A program made the position numbers and the translations under genes. The notes under the pieces are model-generated. The model was not told the DNA's origin. It worked only from the letters and a program-made list of their open reading frames with translations, and made no database searches. 64,000 nucleotides of DNA. It comes from Prochlorococcus sp. scB241_528O2 (GTDB taxonomy: Bacteria > Cyanobacteriota > Cyanobacteriia > PCC-6307 > Cyanobiaceae). Below are positions 1-11,011 of the stretch, piece by piece (within the stretch, counting starts at the first letter, position 1; every line of letters begins with the position of its first letter). The stretch is from positions 24,369-88,368 of the forward strand of contig JFLJ01000108.1 in NCBI GenBank assembly GCA_000634115.1. The letters run 5' to 3'.

Positions 1-581
1 TGATAAATTAAATCAGCAGCTTCATTTGAGATTGAATTTTTGTCATTATCCTTGCAAGCCATAATAAATTCAGCGGACTCCTCTCCTATTTTTTTTAAAA
101 TAGTATTACTACCTTTAGTTAATAAATGATTTGTGTAGCTTTTCTCTGAAGGATTTATTGATCTTTCGTTAATGGTATTGAATAACTCAGAGCAAATATT
201 TGAGAAGGGAGTAGTTTTTTTCTCTTTTTTATTGTTTTGATTAGTTTGGATTTCGTTGAAGAAACAACTTTTTTCACCAGTGTGACAAGCACCTGAACCA
301 TTTTGTTCAATCAAAAGTATTATTGCATCATTATCACAATCGAATCTTATCTCCTTAAGTAGTTGGGTACTTCCACTTGTAGCACCCTTTCTCCAAATTT
401 CGGATCTTGATCTACTCCAGTAATGAACGTTTTTGGTCTCAAGAGTTTTTGTCAACGATTCTCTATTCATCCAAGCAAGCATAAGAATTGATCCATCTAG
501 CCAATCTTGTGCTATCGCAGGGATTAATCCATAATTGTCAAAGCATAGATCTTCTATCGAAAAATTTGTTGAATAAGTCAT
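1..581 (-). CDS. hisIE: Phosphoribosyl-AMP cyclohydrolase / phosphoribosyl-ATP pyrophosphatase (HisIE), 3' end cut by the window
   Basis: This bifunctional enzyme carries out steps 2 and 3 of histidine biosynthesis in the cytoplasm. The ATG is at 581-579 on the minus strand, and about 193 codons are visible before the window edge. Residues 1-115 are the HisI domain, with the metal-site stretch RFDCDNDA near residue 80 and the hallmark SGACHTGEKSCF near residue 96. After a Lys/Asn-rich linker, the HisE part begins with KGSNTILKKIGEESAEF and runs off the edge at ADLIY. It is divergent from the pterin synthase-like gene, with about 60 bases between the starts. Both activities in one polypeptide is the usual cyanobacterial arrangement. 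Confidence 0.95.
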   Translation of the reverse strand, partial: MTYSTNFSIEDLCFDNYGLIPAIAQDWLDGSILMLAWMNRESLTKTLETKNVHYWSRSRSEIWRKGATSGSTQLLKEIRFDCDNDAIILLIEQNGSGACHTGEKSCFFNEIQTNQNNKKEKKTTPFSNICSELFNTINERSINPSEKSYTNHLLTKGSNTILKKIGEESAEFIMACKDNDKNSISNEAADLIY

Positions 582-643
582 TATGATCTGTATGTTAAAT
601 CCTACTAATATGTTTTATTAGGAATTATCCTAACAGTTAATTG

Positions 644-1114
644 ATGTATATTAATTCTTTGAAATTTACATGCAGTAAAAGTTATGAGGATTTCCCCTGT
701 TCTCATAGGCAATGGCGTCATGAAGGCCACTGCAGATTTGTTCATGGATATTCAAGATCATTTACCTTTTGGTTCACTGCAAAAAAACTAGACCTAAATG
801 GTTTTGTCGTTGATTTTTCAGGTCTCAAGCCTCTTGAAAATAGACTAAAGGAGCAATTTGATCATACTTTTTTGATAAATAAAGACGATCCCTTATTGAA
901 TTATTGGGAACAATTGCATAATTTAGATGCTTTAGATTTAAGAATTATGGATAATGTGGGAATGGAGTTCACTTCTGAATTAATTTGGATATGGGCTAAT
1001 GAATACTTGCAGGATAAGGATAAGGGAAGAACATGTTGTTGGAAAACAGAATCAAAAGAAAATAAATCTAATAAAGCAAGTTTTGAGAAAATCCCTGATT
1101 GGTTTGAATCTTAG
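644..1114 (+). CDS. 6-pyruvoyl-tetrahydropterin synthase / QueD-like protein
   Basis: The T-fold family to which this belongs acts on dihydroneopterin triphosphate in tetrahydropterin or queuosine-precursor synthesis. Visible marks are a His/Cys-rich N-terminus (PCSHRQWRHEGHC, then VHGYSRSF), GFVVDFSGLK for substrate handling, and QFDHTFLIN near the middle. The usual zinc motif HGHS reads HGYS here, so one expected ligand may be replaced. I chose the ATG at 644; a TTG directly before it at 641 is possible. It converges with clpB across a 41-base gap. The family is clear, but whether the product is a pterin cofactor or a queuosine precursor is not. Confidence 0.8.
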   Translation: MYINSLKFTCSKSYEDFPCSHRQWRHEGHCRFVHGYSRSFTFWFTAKKLDLNGFVVDFSGLKPLENRLKEQFDHTFLINKDDPLLNYWEQLHNLDALDLRIMDNVGMEFTSELIWIWANEYLQDKDKGRTCCWKTESKENKSNKASFEKIPDWFES

Positions 1115-1155
1115 ATTAGAATTTCAAGTTATATTAAATTCTTTAATTTAGATTT

Positions 1156-3738
1156 TTAATCAACAATAATTTCTCCATTAACCAGATAAATATTAACTTC
1201 GTCTTTAGTGAGGTAATTATTATTCAATATATTGTTTGAAATTTTTGTCTCAATTTGTTTTTGAATAATTCTTTTTAAAGGCCTTGCACCAAAGACATAA
1301 TCGAAACTATCTTGAACCAGTTGGTTAATTACCTCATCAGTGATTTTAAATTTTAAGTTTTTTTTGTTAAGTCTTTTTTCTAAATTTTGAAGCTGGATTT
1401 TTGCAATTTCTTTTATATCATTTAATTCTAAATTATTAAAAATCACTATTTCATCAAGTCGATTTAAAAACTCAGGCTTGAAAAATTTTTTAAGTTCAGA
1501 ATCTACAACTTTTTTAATTTCATTTGTATCTTCTTGTCTAACTGATAAATCATTTATTGATTGACTTCCTAAATTGCTTGTGAGAACAATGATTGAATTT
1601 TTGAAATTTATTGTACGACCTTGACCATCGGTAATAATTCCATCATCAAGAACCTGTAAAAGAATATCTAAGATATCTTTGTGAGCCTTCTCTATTTCAT
1701 CTAGAAGTATCAATGAATAAGGATTTTTCCTTACAGCTTCAGTTAATTGACCGCCCGATTCGAAACCTAAGTATCCAGGCGGAGCACCTATGATTTTGCT
1801 GACCGAATGCTTTTCCATATATTCAGACATATCCAGTCTTGTAATTGAAGTATTTGAATCGAATATGATTTTTGCTGTTACTTTACTTAGTTCTGTTTTC
1901 CCAACACCTGTCGGACCTAAAAAGAGGAAACTGGCTAATGGCTTGCTTGGGTCATTTAGACCAGTCCTGGATCTCTTAATAGAATCCGCAACTGCCTTAA
2001 TCGCACTATCCTGACCAATAATTTTTTCTTTAAGGACCGACTCGAGGCTTAAAAGCTTATCTTTTTCTGACTGATTTAAGTTCTGTACAGGAATAGAAGT
2101 CCACTTAGAAACAACTTCTGCAATATCATCAAAAGTTACCTCTTGCCTTAAAAGATTAGTCTCTCCTTTTTTGTGAGAATGAACTAGGAAATTACTTTTT
2201 TCTTTCAATTTTTTTTGTAAAGAATTTAAAGTTCCAAATTCCAGTTCTGCGGCTTTGTTCAGGTCAAAACTCCTTTTTGCTTGATCTATTTGTAATTGAA
2301 TAGATTCAATTTCTTCTTTTATTGTGGTAATCTCATCAATTTCATCTTTTTCTTTTTTCCATTGAGCGCTTAATTCTGCCTGCATATCTTTAAGAGATAT
2401 AAGTTCATCATTAATTTTTTTTAATCTTTCTATAGAAAAATCATCATTTTCTCTTTTTAAAGATAATTTTTCCATCTCAAATTGTAGAACTTTTCGATCA
2501 ATCTCATCAATTTCTTCAGGTTTTGAAGTTATGACCATATTTAATCTTGAGGCCGCTTCATCGATTAGATCGATTGCTTTGTCAGGAAGAAATCTATCAT
2601 TAATATATCTTTCGCTAAGCGTAGCAGCTGCAACCAAAGCATTATCAGAAATTCTTACACTATGATGAACTTCGTATCTTTCTCTCAATCCTCTTAATAT
2701 TGAGACGGTATCATCTATTGAAGGAGCATCAATTTTTATTTTCTGAAATCTTCTTTCTAGAGCAGGATCTTTTTCTATATTTTGTTTGTGTTCATTAATG
2801 GTTGTAGCACCAATACATCGAAGCTCTCCTCTTGCAAGCATAGGTTTTAATAGGTTACTTGCATCTAAAGAACCTCCGCTGGCTCCTGCACCAACAACTG
2901 TATGAATTTCATCAATAAAAAGAATTATCTTACCGTCTGATTCTTTGACTTTCTTTAGGACATTTTTTATTCTTTCTTCAAATTCTCCACGATATTTTGC
3001 TCCAGCCAAAAGCGAACCCATATCTAATGAAATTAGCTGCCTATTTTGTAGTGAAGAAGGTACATCGCTATTTATAATTCTTTGAGCCAACCCTTCCACT
3101 ATGGCTGTTTTCCCAACACCAGGTTCTCCAATTAGAACAGGATTGTTTTTTGTCCTTCTACTTAATATTTGAATTGTTCTTCTAATTTCTTCATCTCTAC
3201 CTATCACAGGGTCTAAAATCCCATCCCTTGCTGATTGGGTTAGATCAATACCATATTTATCCAAAGACTCATTAGAAGTATCAAATTCGTTTTTTACTGC
3301 TGGATCTGACTTCATTTTCTTTATAGTTTCAAGAAATTCTGGAAAACCTTGTTGATTTAAAATTTGAAATCCATATTTATTATCATAAGTGAAACCGTAA
3401 ACTAAGTGTTCTGTTGATATCACTACATCATCTAAAGTATTTTTAATATCATTTGCTTTTAAAAATATTTTATGTAGAGTATCACCAATATATAAATTAT
3501 CTTGTTTTTCTTTCATTTTCGCCTTCGAGTTTAATGAAGACATTATCTCTTTCTCTATACCTTTAATATTTACATTATTTTTTTCTAAGATCTTTTTTGT
3601 AAAATTGTCTTGTTTTATAAGAGCTAATAATAAATTATCAGAGTCTACATTTTGTTGGTGATTTTTATAAGCAATTTCTTTGGCAAAAATAAAACAGTCC
3701 CAAGCAGAATTTGAAAATTCGCTTGGGACTATTTTCAT
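1156..3738 (-). CDS. clpB: ClpB-type AAA+ ATPase/disaggregase
   Basis: This is a Hsp100 chaperone of 860 residues, the normal ClpB length. An N-terminal repeat domain covers about residues 1-145. Nucleotide-binding domain 1 has Walker A GEPGVGKT near residue 205 and Walker [10 protein letters not shown] coiled-coil middle domain lies at roughly 400-530, with the ClpB-like [15 protein letters not shown]. Domain 2 has Walker A GPTGVGKT, Walker [12 protein letters not shown] and the sensor region [10 protein letters not shown]. The middle domain separates it from ClpC, and I see no ClpP-binding loop. The ATG at 3738 is preferred over a TTG one codon upstream. Cyanobacteria often carry a second, divergent ClpB; which paralogue this is cannot be told here. 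Confidence 0.92.
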   Translation of the reverse strand: MKIVPSEFSNSAWDCFIFAKEIAYKNHQQNVDSDNLLLALIKQDNFTKKILEKNNVNIKGIEKEIMSSLNSKAKMKEKQDNLYIGDTLHKIFLKANDIKNTLDDVVISTEHLVYGFTYDNKYGFQILNQQGFPEFLETIKKMKSDPAVKNEFDTSNESLDKYGIDLTQSARDGILDPVIGRDEEIRRTIQILSRRTKNNPVLIGEPGVGKTAIVEGLAQRIINSDVPSSLQNRQLISLDMGSLLAGAKYRGEFEERIKNVLKKVKESDGKIILFIDEIHTVVGAGASGGSLDASNLLKPMLARGELRCIGATTINEHKQNIEKDPALERRFQKIKIDAPSIDDTVSILRGLRERYEVHHSVRISDNALVAAATLSERYINDRFLPDKAIDLIDEAASRLNMVITSKPEEIDEIDRKVLQFEMEKLSLKRENDDFSIERLKKINDELISLKDMQAELSAQWKKEKDEIDEITTIKEEIESIQLQIDQAKRSFDLNKAAELEFGTLNSLQKKLKEKSNFLVHSHKKGETNLLRQEVTFDDIAEVVSKWTSIPVQNLNQSEKDKLLSLESVLKEKIIGQDSAIKAVADSIKRSRTGLNDPSKPLASFLFLGPTGVGKTELSKVTAKIIFDSNTSITRLDMSEYMEKHSVSKIIGAPPGYLGFESGGQLTEAVRKNPYSLILLDEIEKAHKDILDILLQVLDDGIITDGQGRTINFKNSIIVLTSNLGSQSINDLSVRQEDTNEIKKVVDSELKKFFKPEFLNRLDEIVIFNNLELNDIKEIAKIQLQNLEKRLNKKNLKFKITDEVINQLVQDSFDYVFGARPLKRIIQKQIETKISNNILNNNYLTKDEVNIYLVNGEIIVD

Positions 3739-3804
3739 CAATCAAATTTTACGTATGACTTTAATAAGTAAGTGTTAAGTAAAAAAATATTTATCTATTA
3801 GAGT

Positions 3805-4155
3805 TTATTCAACAATAACTTTACCTACCATTCCAGCACCTCTGTGTGGCTCGCAATAGTATTCATAAGTTCCTGCTGTATTAAATGTTTCTTGCCAAGA
3901 CTCTCCTGGTGCAAAAGCTAGGTCGGGATGACTTAATTCCTCATGACCGTCAAAAACAGCATTATGAGGGGCTAGTTTATTATTGACGAATTTAACTGAA
4001 TCACCAGCACTAATGGTTACTGTACTTGGTTCAAATGCAAGCATTCCAGCATCTGTACCAAGTTTAACTTCAACAGTCTTAGCTGACACTGATGAAATAC
4101 CTAGACCTAGAGTTAAAACTATTGCGAATAACCCTGCAAAAATTGAACGTAACAT
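3805..4155 (-). CDS. petE: Plastocyanin precursor
   Basis: This small blue-copper protein carries electrons from cytochrome b6f to photosystem I in the thylakoid lumen. A signal peptide spans about residues 1-25, ending at VSA before KTVEVKLG. The mature part is about 91 residues, slightly shorter than most plastocyanins. The copper ligands are all visible: His in APHNAVF, and Cys, His and Met in [11 protein letters not shown]. The spacing [10 protein letters not shown] is that of plastocyanin rather than another cupredoxin. The gene stands alone, 60 bases from the upstream epimerase stop, with its own promoter candidate at 4179-4184. Length, ligands and targeting all agree. Confidence 0.97.
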   Translation of the reverse strand: MLRSIFAGLFAIVLTLGLGISSVSAKTVEVKLGTDAGMLAFEPSTVTISAGDSVKFVNNKLAPHNAVFDGHEELSHPDLAFAPGESWQETFNTAGTYEYYCEPHRGAGMVGKVIVE

Positions 4156-4178
4156 AATTAAAATTTGCTCATATATAT

Positions 4179-4184
4179 ATATTA
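4179..4184 (-). promoter_or_regulatory. Candidate -10 box of petE
   Basis: On the minus strand a TAATAT hexamer sits about 24 bases upstream of the petE ATG, inside a run of alternating T and A. No good -35 box is visible 17 bases further up, which is common for A+T-rich Prochlorococcus promoters. The call is weak because such hexamers occur often by chance in this base composition. Confidence 0.35.
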
Positions 4185-4214
4185 CAAGGCTTTGGGAACT
4201 TAACTGCGAGAGTT

Positions 4215-5198
4215 TTAATTGTTATTACAGCTTGGTAACTTTGATAACCTTAAGATATCAGTCAATGACTTGGCATGACTTTTAAGATTGAAAGTCTCAG
4301 GATTAGTGATGGGGACATGATTAAAGTCATATTTTTTGATACTGAAGCTATCCCATGGGGTAGTTTTGATGGGAAGAATTCTTAATAATATTTTTAGAAT
4401 ATTTTTTGTAAGGGGTATCGCAAAATATCTCTTCATATTTTTTCTTTTTAAAAGTGTAATTATGGCCTCGTCAATTGAAATGAATTTCTGACCGAGCACA
4501 AATTTTCTAAAACCTTTGTATTGCTCTTCTTTATGATTTTTAATTAGAAAACCACAAATTTGAGCAATATCATATGCATGTATAAAATGAAATTTAGAAT
4601 CAAGTTTTAAAAATCTTGCTAACCAAAGCCATTTCTCAATTTCTTTCAATCCACTAGTTAAATAACTCACAGGATATTTACTTTTTTTGCCAAGATTTCC
4701 TCCAAAAACCAAGGTAGGGAAAACAGCGAATGTTTTTTCAGCAAATGAGCTTTCTCTAAGTCTCTGGAAACATTCGTATTTTGTTTGTATATATTCTGTT
4801 CCATAAACTAATGACTCCCTCATTAATTCTGTTTTTTTATTAAGAATGCTAGCTGTTGAAAAATAAATAATCTTTTCTAACTTTTTAATATCAAGCATTT
4901 CAAGTAGTTCTTCAAAACCTTTAATATTTACTTCATAGGCTCTTCTTGGATCTCCCCAAGCAGTAGCAGTATGTATTAGGTAATTAATTTGACTAATTTC
5001 CTTTTTGTATTTATTTGATTCTCTGATATCGCATACTATTAAATTGACTTTTTTATTTTCTTGAATACTAATTGGTAACTTACTTTTATCTCTTACCATT
5101 AGATAAAGCTTTAAGTTTGTGTTTTTCAAAAACCAATCAACTAAATATTGGCCCACACATCCATTTGCACCTGTTATTAATAAGTTTTTATATCCCAA
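4215..5198 (-). CDS. NAD-dependent epimerase/dehydratase family protein
   Basis: This is an extended-type SDR of 327 residues. The N-terminal Rossmann motif TGANGCVG lies at about residues 9-16, and a YIQTK active-site pattern follows an STAS strand near the middle. The C-terminal third is the variable substrate-binding part, so the sugar or other substrate cannot be named. The start is a TTG at 5198, only 8 bases after the hemE stop; no ATG fits between them, so translation is probably coupled to hemE. A link to tetrapyrrole metabolism is only a guess from the neighbour. Confidence 0.75.
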   Translation of the reverse strand: MGYKNLLITGANGCVGQYLVDWFLKNTNLKLYLMVRDKSKLPISIQENKKVNLIVCDIRESNKYKKEISQINYLIHTATAWGDPRRAYEVNIKGFEELLEMLDIKKLEKIIYFSTASILNKKTELMRESLVYGTEYIQTKYECFQRLRESSFAEKTFAVFPTLVFGGNLGKKSKYPVSYLTSGLKEIEKWLWLARFLKLDSKFHFIHAYDIAQICGFLIKNHKEEQYKGFRKFVLGQKFISIDEAIITLLKRKNMKRYFAIPLTKNILKILLRILPIKTTPWDSFSIKKYDFNHVPITNPETFNLKSHAKSLTDILRLSKLPSCNNN

Positions 5199-5206
5199 TA
5201 TTTTAA

Positions 5207-6247
5207 CTAGTAAGTGAGTTGTTTCCCATGTTCAAAAAATGTTTGAGCATTTTCTTCTGGAGTACCAGGTAAAATCCCATGACCTAAATTAAGAATATAT
5301 TTCCTGTCTTTAATTTTATTAAAAGTATTATCTATCCTTTCTTTTATTGCCTCTTTGTTTCCGAATAAAATGCCAGGGTCAACATTACCCTGAATTCCTA
5401 TCCCACTAGGGATTCTTTTACAAGCCTCTTCAATATCTACAGTCCAGTCTAATGAAATTATATCTACGCCAGTTTTTGCCATTCTTTCTATTACACCAGC
5501 ACTTCCTGAAATGTATAGAATAACAGGTGTTTCAGGGTAATCCTCTTTTACAATGTCAACAACTTTTTTTTGATAAGGACCAGCAAAGATATCATAATCT
5601 TGTGGGCTTAGTTGACCTGCCCATGAATCAAAAATTTGTACTACTTGCGCTCCAGATTTTATTTGATATTTAAGATATTTACCAATAGATTTTGCAAAAT
5701 GATCAAGAAGTTTGTGAAGTAATTCTGGCTCTTTAAAAGCCATTGATTTTATTAAAGAATAATTCTTACTGCTTTTACCTTCAACTACATATGCAGCAAG
5801 GGTCCAAGGGGCGCCAACAAACCCTAAAACTGTTGCTTCATTATTCACATCTTTTTTTAGTGAAGAAAGAACTTGCCCAACGAAGCTTAAACTCTCACTT
5901 GGATTTAATTCTTTTAAATTTTCTATCTGGCTAAGAGTTCTTATTGGTGCCTCAATTATTGGACCTTTACTTTCTATTATTTCAAAATTTATGCCCATCC
6001 CTGGAAGCGGTGTGAGAATATCTGAAAAAAGGATCACACCATCTGGTTTGAAAGCATGAAAAGGTTGCATTGATATCTCATACGAAAGTTCAGGATTTTC
6101 AGATCTCTCTCTAAAGCTAGGGTAACGCTCCCTTAAATCTCTATAGATTTTCATATACCTTCCTGCTTGCCTCATCATCCATACTGGAGGCCTATTAACT
6201 GTTTTACCTAATGCGGCAGAAAGTAGTAGTGGTAAATTTTCACCCAT
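5207..6247 (-). CDS. hemE: Uroporphyrinogen decarboxylase
   Basis: The enzyme converts uroporphyrinogen III to coproporphyrinogen III in the heme and chlorophyll pathway. It has 346 residues, the normal length. The signature [14 protein letters not shown] lies near residue 20, the catalytic Asp is in [10 protein letters not shown], and [16 protein letters not shown] and [16 protein letters not shown] are conserved blocks seen in the family. The ATG at 6247 is clear. It is followed closely by the TTG-started epimerase and preceded by a 119-base gap after glgB. The gene is ordinary for a phototroph. Confidence 0.97.
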   Translation of the reverse strand: MGENLPLLLSAALGKTVNRPPVWMMRQAGRYMKIYRDLRERYPSFRERSENPELSYEISMQPFHAFKPDGVILFSDILTPLPGMGINFEIIESKGPIIEAPIRTLSQIENLKELNPSESLSFVGQVLSSLKKDVNNEATVLGFVGAPWTLAAYVVEGKSSKNYSLIKSMAFKEPELLHKLLDHFAKSIGKYLKYQIKSGAQVVQIFDSWAGQLSPQDYDIFAGPYQKKVVDIVKEDYPETPVILYISGSAGVIERMAKTGVDIISLDWTVDIEEACKRIPSGIGIQGNVDPGILFGNKEAIKERIDNTFNKIKDRKYILNLGHGILPGTPEENAQTFFEHGKQLTY

Positions 6248-6366
6248 TTTTCAATTCGATATGTTAAAAAAAAATTTAAAATTCCAACTTAAAAATCTTA
6301 CAATGCAAAGCATATCAAAAGCGTTATATGAACATTTATATGAAGCACTAAGTTAAATGAGTCTTC

Positions 6367-8631
6367 TTATTTTTTTGCTTGATGCTTGAAGATACTCACA
6401 CTTAATGGAGGCAAAGCAAGATCTAAGGCATTTTGATAATCATGAATATTGTATTTTATGGTTTCTTTGCCTCCCATATTCCCTTTATTACTACCCCCAT
6501 ATCTAGAGCTGTCTGAATTAAAGATCTCTTTATAAAATCCCTCTAAAGGGACTCCTACTTTATATGACCCATGAGTGTTAGGTGTAAAGTTGGCTACTAT
6601 AACGAGCCACTCATTGGTATCATTTTCTCTTCTCATAAAACTTATTACTGAATTAGATTTGTCGTTACAATCAATCCATTGGAATCCGTAAGGATCAAAG
6701 TCATTTTTCCATAACGCAGGTTCATCTTTATAAAGTGCATTTAAGTCATCAACTAAGTTTCTGATACCTTTATGAGGTTCAAATTCTAGTAACTCCCATT
6801 GAAGATCATCCCAAACATTCCATTCTTGTCGTTGCCCAAATTCCATTCCCATAAATATTGTTTTTTTACCTGGATGTGTCCACATATAAGTTAGTAAAGC
6901 TCGAGTATTTGCATATTTCTTCCAGTCATCGCCGGGCATTTTATGCAAAAGGTGACTTTTCCCATGAACAACCTCATCATGACTGAGGGCAAGCATAAAG
7001 TTCTCTGTATAGTTGTATGTAATTGAGAAAGTTACACTATTTTGGTGGAATTGTCTGAACCAAGGATCTATTTCAAAATAATCAAGCATATCGTGCATCC
7101 AGCCCATATTCCATTTTAAATTAAACCCAAGTCCTCCCATGTCTGTGGGTTTGGTTACCATTGGCCAAGTTGTTGATTCTTCAGCGATAGAAAGGGCGCC
7201 AGGAAAATGTTGGAAGAGTACATGATTAGCCTGTTGAAGAAATTTAACGGCTTCTATATTTTCATTTCCACCATTTTCATTAGGGATCCATTCTCCATCT
7301 GGACGAAGATAGTCTCTGTATAACATTGAAGCTACAGCATCTACTCTTATTCCATCAATGTGAAATTCTTCAAACCAATAAACAAGATTTGCTACTAGGA
7401 AATTTCTTACTTCGTTTCTGCTGTAGTTAAAGATTAAGGTCCCCCATTCTTTATGTTCACCTATGCGTGAATCCCCATGTTCATACAGATGACATCCATC
7501 AAAAAATGCTAAACCATGTTTGTCTTTTGGAAAATGACCGGGTACCCAATCAAGAATCACACCTATGCCCTCTTCATGACATTTATTAACAAACTCTCTA
7601 AATTCATTTGGAGTTCCAAATCTACTCGTTGGTGCATACCAACCTGTAACTTGGTATCCCCATGAACCATCAAAGGGATGTTCAGAGATTGGCATTAATT
7701 CAATATGAGTAAATCCTCTCTCCTTTACATAAGGGATTAGCTTCTCTGTTAATTCTGGATAAGTTAATAATCTTGTCCCAGGTTTCAGATCTGCAGCAGG
7801 TACTGGATCTCTAGGATTCCCATTAACTTCAAGATATTTTTTATCTGCTGATTCATGAAGCCAACTTCCTAAATGCATCTCATAAACTGAAATTGGCTTG
7901 TTGATTTGACAAGAGGAATCTCTATTTTTCATCCAATAACTATCATTCCAATTAAAGTTATTTAATTTTGAAATTATTGAACCATTTTGAGGCCTAACTT
8001 CATGAAGGAAACCATATGGATCAGCTTTTTCATAAATATGACCTTGTTGTGTTCTTATTTCATATTTATATGTGTCTCCCTCTTTCATTAATGGCATAAA
8101 TAGTTCCCAAATTCCCCCTAATCTTTTTTGCATAGGATGATGTCTTCCATCCCAAGAATTTATATTTCCAATTATCGATATTGATTTTGCATTTGGAGCC
8201 CAAATACAGAACATGACACCCTTTTGATTTTGATCTTCAATGAGATGAGCTCCCATTTTTTTCCAAATATGATGATGATTACCTTCTGCAAAAAGATGCC
8301 TATCAACCTCACCCATCCAATCTTCTCTATAAGACCACGGGTCATGTTGTGTATGAGTGATCCCTCCTCTTGAAATATCTATTTCGTAATTAGAATTTGG
8401 ATTTTCTGGCAGAATTGCTTCAAAAAGCCATTTATGGTTTATGCATTCTGTCTTATAGATTCTATTTTTGAAATTTATTTTTACTTCATCTGCTTCAGGC
8501 ATCCATATCCTTATCACCCATTGCTGTTGATAAAAATGAGGTCCTAAAATTCTTAATGGATTATCATTGCAACAATTTTCTAGGTTGATAGCTTCTGATT
8601 TAATCCAGTCTGCTTGATTTGTCTCTATCAT
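6367..8631 (-). CDS. glgB: 1,4-alpha-glucan branching enzyme
   Basis: This GH13 enzyme makes alpha-1,6 branches in glycogen. It has 754 residues with two N-terminal carbohydrate-binding/E-set regions (about 1-110 and 115-220), then the catalytic barrel. Catalytic landmarks are [12 protein letters not shown] (nucleophile Asp), [10 protein letters not shown] (acid/base Glu) and [11 protein letters not shown] (stabilising Asp). The C-terminal beta domain ends with [15 protein letters not shown]. The long N-terminus is typical of cyanobacterial GlgB. Its partner glycogen synthase glgA lies at 35.8 kb rather than next door. Confidence 0.97.
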   Translation of the reverse strand: MIETNQADWIKSEAINLENCCNDNPLRILGPHFYQQQWVIRIWMPEADEVKINFKNRIYKTECINHKWLFEAILPENPNSNYEIDISRGGITHTQHDPWSYREDWMGEVDRHLFAEGNHHHIWKKMGAHLIEDQNQKGVMFCIWAPNAKSISIIGNINSWDGRHHPMQKRLGGIWELFMPLMKEGDTYKYEIRTQQGHIYEKADPYGFLHEVRPQNGSIISKLNNFNWNDSYWMKNRDSSCQINKPISVYEMHLGSWLHESADKKYLEVNGNPRDPVPAADLKPGTRLLTYPELTEKLIPYVKERGFTHIELMPISEHPFDGSWGYQVTGWYAPTSRFGTPNEFREFVNKCHEEGIGVILDWVPGHFPKDKHGLAFFDGCHLYEHGDSRIGEHKEWGTLIFNYSRNEVRNFLVANLVYWFEEFHIDGIRVDAVASMLYRDYLRPDGEWIPNENGGNENIEAVKFLQQANHVLFQHFPGALSIAEESTTWPMVTKPTDMGGLGFNLKWNMGWMHDMLDYFEIDPWFRQFHQNSVTFSITYNYTENFMLALSHDEVVHGKSHLLHKMPGDDWKKYANTRALLTYMWTHPGKKTIFMGMEFGQRQEWNVWDDLQWELLEFEPHKGIRNLVDDLNALYKDEPALWKNDFDPYGFQWIDCNDKSNSVISFMRRENDTNEWLVIVANFTPNTHGSYKVGVPLEGFYKEIFNSDSSRYGGSNKGNMGGKETIKYNIHDYQNALDLALPPLSVSIFKHQAKK

Positions 8632-8690
8632 GACTGGTAGATATTAACGATTAATAATATCAAATGATTAACCAAATAAATGATTATTTC

Positions 8691-10265
8691 TTAAAAAAAA
8701 GGTGTCATTTTCATAAATGTTTTATTAAGGATAAAACTTAGAGAGACAATTCTATGATTGGCTGAGGGTGCTCCAATATTTTCCTCACCAGTTGCAGGAT
8801 TAACTCCAATCGCAGGATAAGCTGCTGCTGATATAGATAATCGAAGCTTGCTACCTTTAATTAAACAAATATTCGTTGGATGCATTGTCACTTCATAAAC
8901 GCATTCCTCATTTATTTTGGAGTTTTTAACTCTTAAGAATCCAGTTGAGAATTGATTTACCTTTTTATCCTCATCTTCAACTAGAGATAAAGCAATGCAA
9001 ATGTCGAAGTTTGGCTGATCACTTTTTACAGATATTTCTAATTTAGGAACGCCTTTAAAATATTTATCCTCCTCAAATAAGTTGGTTTGAAAAACACCTA
9101 CATCCAAACGTTTATCAATAATATTTCTATTAAACTTTCCTGGATTTGGACCTAAATGACCGCCGTCAGATGGAGTAGGTCTCCATGGGTCATTAACAAT
9201 TGTAAACCAACCTGATCCTTTTGAATTTATTGTCAGACTTCCATCTTCAACATATACATTTGCTATGCCATTGCTTTTAAGACCAAAAATAAATTCAGGA
9301 TAAAATTTATTATCTAATTCTTCCCATTTATTTAATGAAATATTCCATATTTTTTTCTCTATTTTATGATCCTTATAATTAAATTTTTCATCAAATTTTA
9401 AATGTTTATCAAAAAAGTTTAATAAATATTCTTGTAATCCCTCCCACCAAACTAGATGTGTAGCATTCCCAATAAGTATCTCAGGACTACCGCCAGCTTC
9501 TTTGGATTTTTTATAAAGATCAAACGCTCCTTTTAAATGTGGATCCCACAGTCCTCCAATAATTAACATAGGTTTTTTTATCCATGTAGATATTGGCTTA
9601 ATTTCTTCAAAGGGGAGATCATTATTTAAATTTTTAAGCCATTCCAAAACAAAGCTATTAGGATCATATTTTTTTAAGATATCAATTCCTTCCCTTAGAT
9701 AATTTTTATTTTCTAAGGATAATCTTATCTTTTCCCACGCAAGTAAATTATTTTCTCTTTTCATTTTTAGAGCTGCAATTTGCATACCCCATGCAATATT
9801 GTTATGCCACCAATATGCTCCTCCATCTGAACACCAATGATCTTTAATATTCAGCCCAGTCATTGCTGGAGACAAACAATCGGGAGGCTTTGAATTTAAT
9901 TCCCCAGTTAGTTGAGTAAATCCTTGATATGAAAAGCCATATAAACCTAGTTTCCCGTTGCATTCTTTGAGGGATCTTACCCATTCATGTGTTTCTGAAG
10001 AGTCACTAGCTTCTTGTGTGAAACCATTGAAAACCCCTTCAGAAGAACCCATACCCCTGACATCCTGAATTATTACCATATACCCTTTAGAAGCCCACCA
10101 TTCAGGGTGAGAATAAGTAATAGTTGAAGCTATCTCCCTCCCATAAGGTTGTCTCATTAATAATGCAGGCCATGGCCCATTGCCAATAGGCAACCAAATC
10201 CTTGATGTAAGTCTGATTCCATCTCTAAGTACTAAAGATTTATCAAAACATCTTGAATAGTGCAT
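8691..10265 (-). CDS. CocE/NonD (S15-family) hydrolase
   Basis: This is an alpha/beta hydrolase of 524 residues of the X-Pro dipeptidyl peptidase/cocaine esterase type. The nucleophile elbow is LYGFSYQGFT near residue 115. Candidate catalytic Asp and His are in GGLWDPHLKG and GNATHLVWW. The C-terminal jelly-roll domain begins after residue 330 and contains SGWFTIVNDPWRP and HPTNICLIKGSKLRLSISAA. The family cleaves esters, amides or proline peptides, and the substrate here cannot be read from sequence. No signal peptide is visible, so it is probably cytoplasmic. The ATG is at 10265, 7 bases below the small exported gene upstream. Confidence 0.85.
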   Translation of the reverse strand: MHYSRCFDKSLVLRDGIRLTSRIWLPIGNGPWPALLMRQPYGREIASTITYSHPEWWASKGYMVIIQDVRGMGSSEGVFNGFTQEASDSSETHEWVRSLKECNGKLGLYGFSYQGFTQLTGELNSKPPDCLSPAMTGLNIKDHWCSDGGAYWWHNNIAWGMQIAALKMKRENNLLAWEKIRLSLENKNYLREGIDILKKYDPNSFVLEWLKNLNNDLPFEEIKPISTWIKKPMLIIGGLWDPHLKGAFDLYKKSKEAGGSPEILIGNATHLVWWEGLQEYLLNFFDKHLKFDEKFNYKDHKIEKKIWNISLNKWEELDNKFYPEFIFGLKSNGIANVYVEDGSLTINSKGSGWFTIVNDPWRPTPSDGGHLGPNPGKFNRNIIDKRLDVGVFQTNLFEEDKYFKGVPKLEISVKSDQPNFDICIALSLVEDEDKKVNQFSTGFLRVKNSKINEECVYEVTMHPTNICLIKGSKLRLSISAAAYPAIGVNPATGEENIGAPSANHRIVSLSFILNKTFMKMTPFF

Positions 10266-10272
10266 TTAAGTT

Positions 10273-10539
10273 TTAGATAATATCTGGACAGTGCAGCCCG
10301 ATGACGTAAATAGAAAAGATCTCAGCATTTACAGGAGTTAATTTATTTCTTTTTGATACATACTCTATGGCTTTATCATCACTAGCGGAAATTCCTTTTG
10401 AATTAAACTCTCTAAACTTATTACATATATTAATTGCTTCACCTGGATTCTTTTTTACACTTTCTAATAAGTTCGATTGACTAAAAACAGGGTATGAAGA
10501 GTTGGAAAATAAAAAAAGAAAAAATAAAAAAGATTTCAT
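10273..10539 (-). CDS. Small exported protein, unknown function
   Basis: This is an 88-residue protein with a strongly hydrophobic N-terminus (KSFLFFLFLFSN) and a plausible signal-peptidase site near VFSQS, leaving about 68 mature residues. Two cysteines, in INICNKF and GLHCPDII, could form a disulfide in the periplasm or lumen. I do not recognise the family. The gene runs into the S15-type hydrolase with only 7 bases between stop and start, so they are probably co-transcribed. A similar arrangement of a short helical domain with Cys near both ends occurs in several marine cyanobacterial unknowns, but no function follows. Confidence 0.65.
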   Translation of the reverse strand: MKSFLFFLFLFSNSSYPVFSQSNLLESVKKNPGEAINICNKFREFNSKGISASDDKAIEYVSKRNKLTPVNAEIFSIYVIGLHCPDII

Positions 10540-10601
10540 TATTACTGAATTTTTTATAAATTCTACATTAAAAAATTTTTTTAACCAAGACTTTAAATAG
10601 A

Positions 10602-11000
10602 TTAATAGATTTGCTTAGCTCTTTTAATCCATTTTTTTAAGATAGCAAAAGTTATTTCCGTCTCAGTTTTTACTCTGAGACTTCTTTCTAATCTCCCTAT
10701 TTTTCGTTCTAGTTCATAGGGTGTAGATAGTGATAATGATTTAATAGATCCAATACCGCAATGTAAAAGTAAATATGCTTCAGGTGGAGAAATTGAAATT
10801 TCTTTTTTAAAAATGGCTATAGCTCTAATTTTTTTTAAATTATTTAATGTACATAGAGGAGATTTTCTTTGAATCTCATTTATCTCTAAATCTGAAAGAT
10901 TACTTAGTTTTTCAAAGTCAATTTGATTATTTTTAATAAAGAAAGATTTCTCATGTCTAAAGTTAATTGGCAAAAAATCTAAAAAGGTTTTCCTTCTCAT
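10602..11000 (-). CDS. DUF4332-like protein
   Basis: This protein of 132 residues has a basic N-terminus. From about residue 45 it resembles the helix-hairpin-helix type DUF4332 domain: LCTLNNLKKIRAIAIF, then PPEAYLLLHCGIGSIKSLS, then ELERKIGRLERSL. Such domains often bind nucleic acid or proteins, but this family has no assigned role. The start ATG at 11000 lies 11 bases after the ycf51 stop, so both are likely in one transcript. The family call rests on the pattern of helices remembered from cyanobacterial relatives and is moderate. Confidence 0.6.
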   Translation of the reverse strand: MRRKTFLDFLPINFRHEKSFFIKNNQIDFEKLSNLSDLEINEIQRKSPLCTLNNLKKIRAIAIFKKEISISPPEAYLLLHCGIGSIKSLSLSTPYELERKIGRLERSLRVKTETEITFAILKKWIKRAKQIY

Positions 11001-11011
11001 TTTTTAAGAGA

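Noticed and set aside
6304..6357. Seventeen-codon plus-strand open frame between hemE and glgB
   Set aside because: Too short, with no Shine-Dalgarno or sign of conservation; likely chance.
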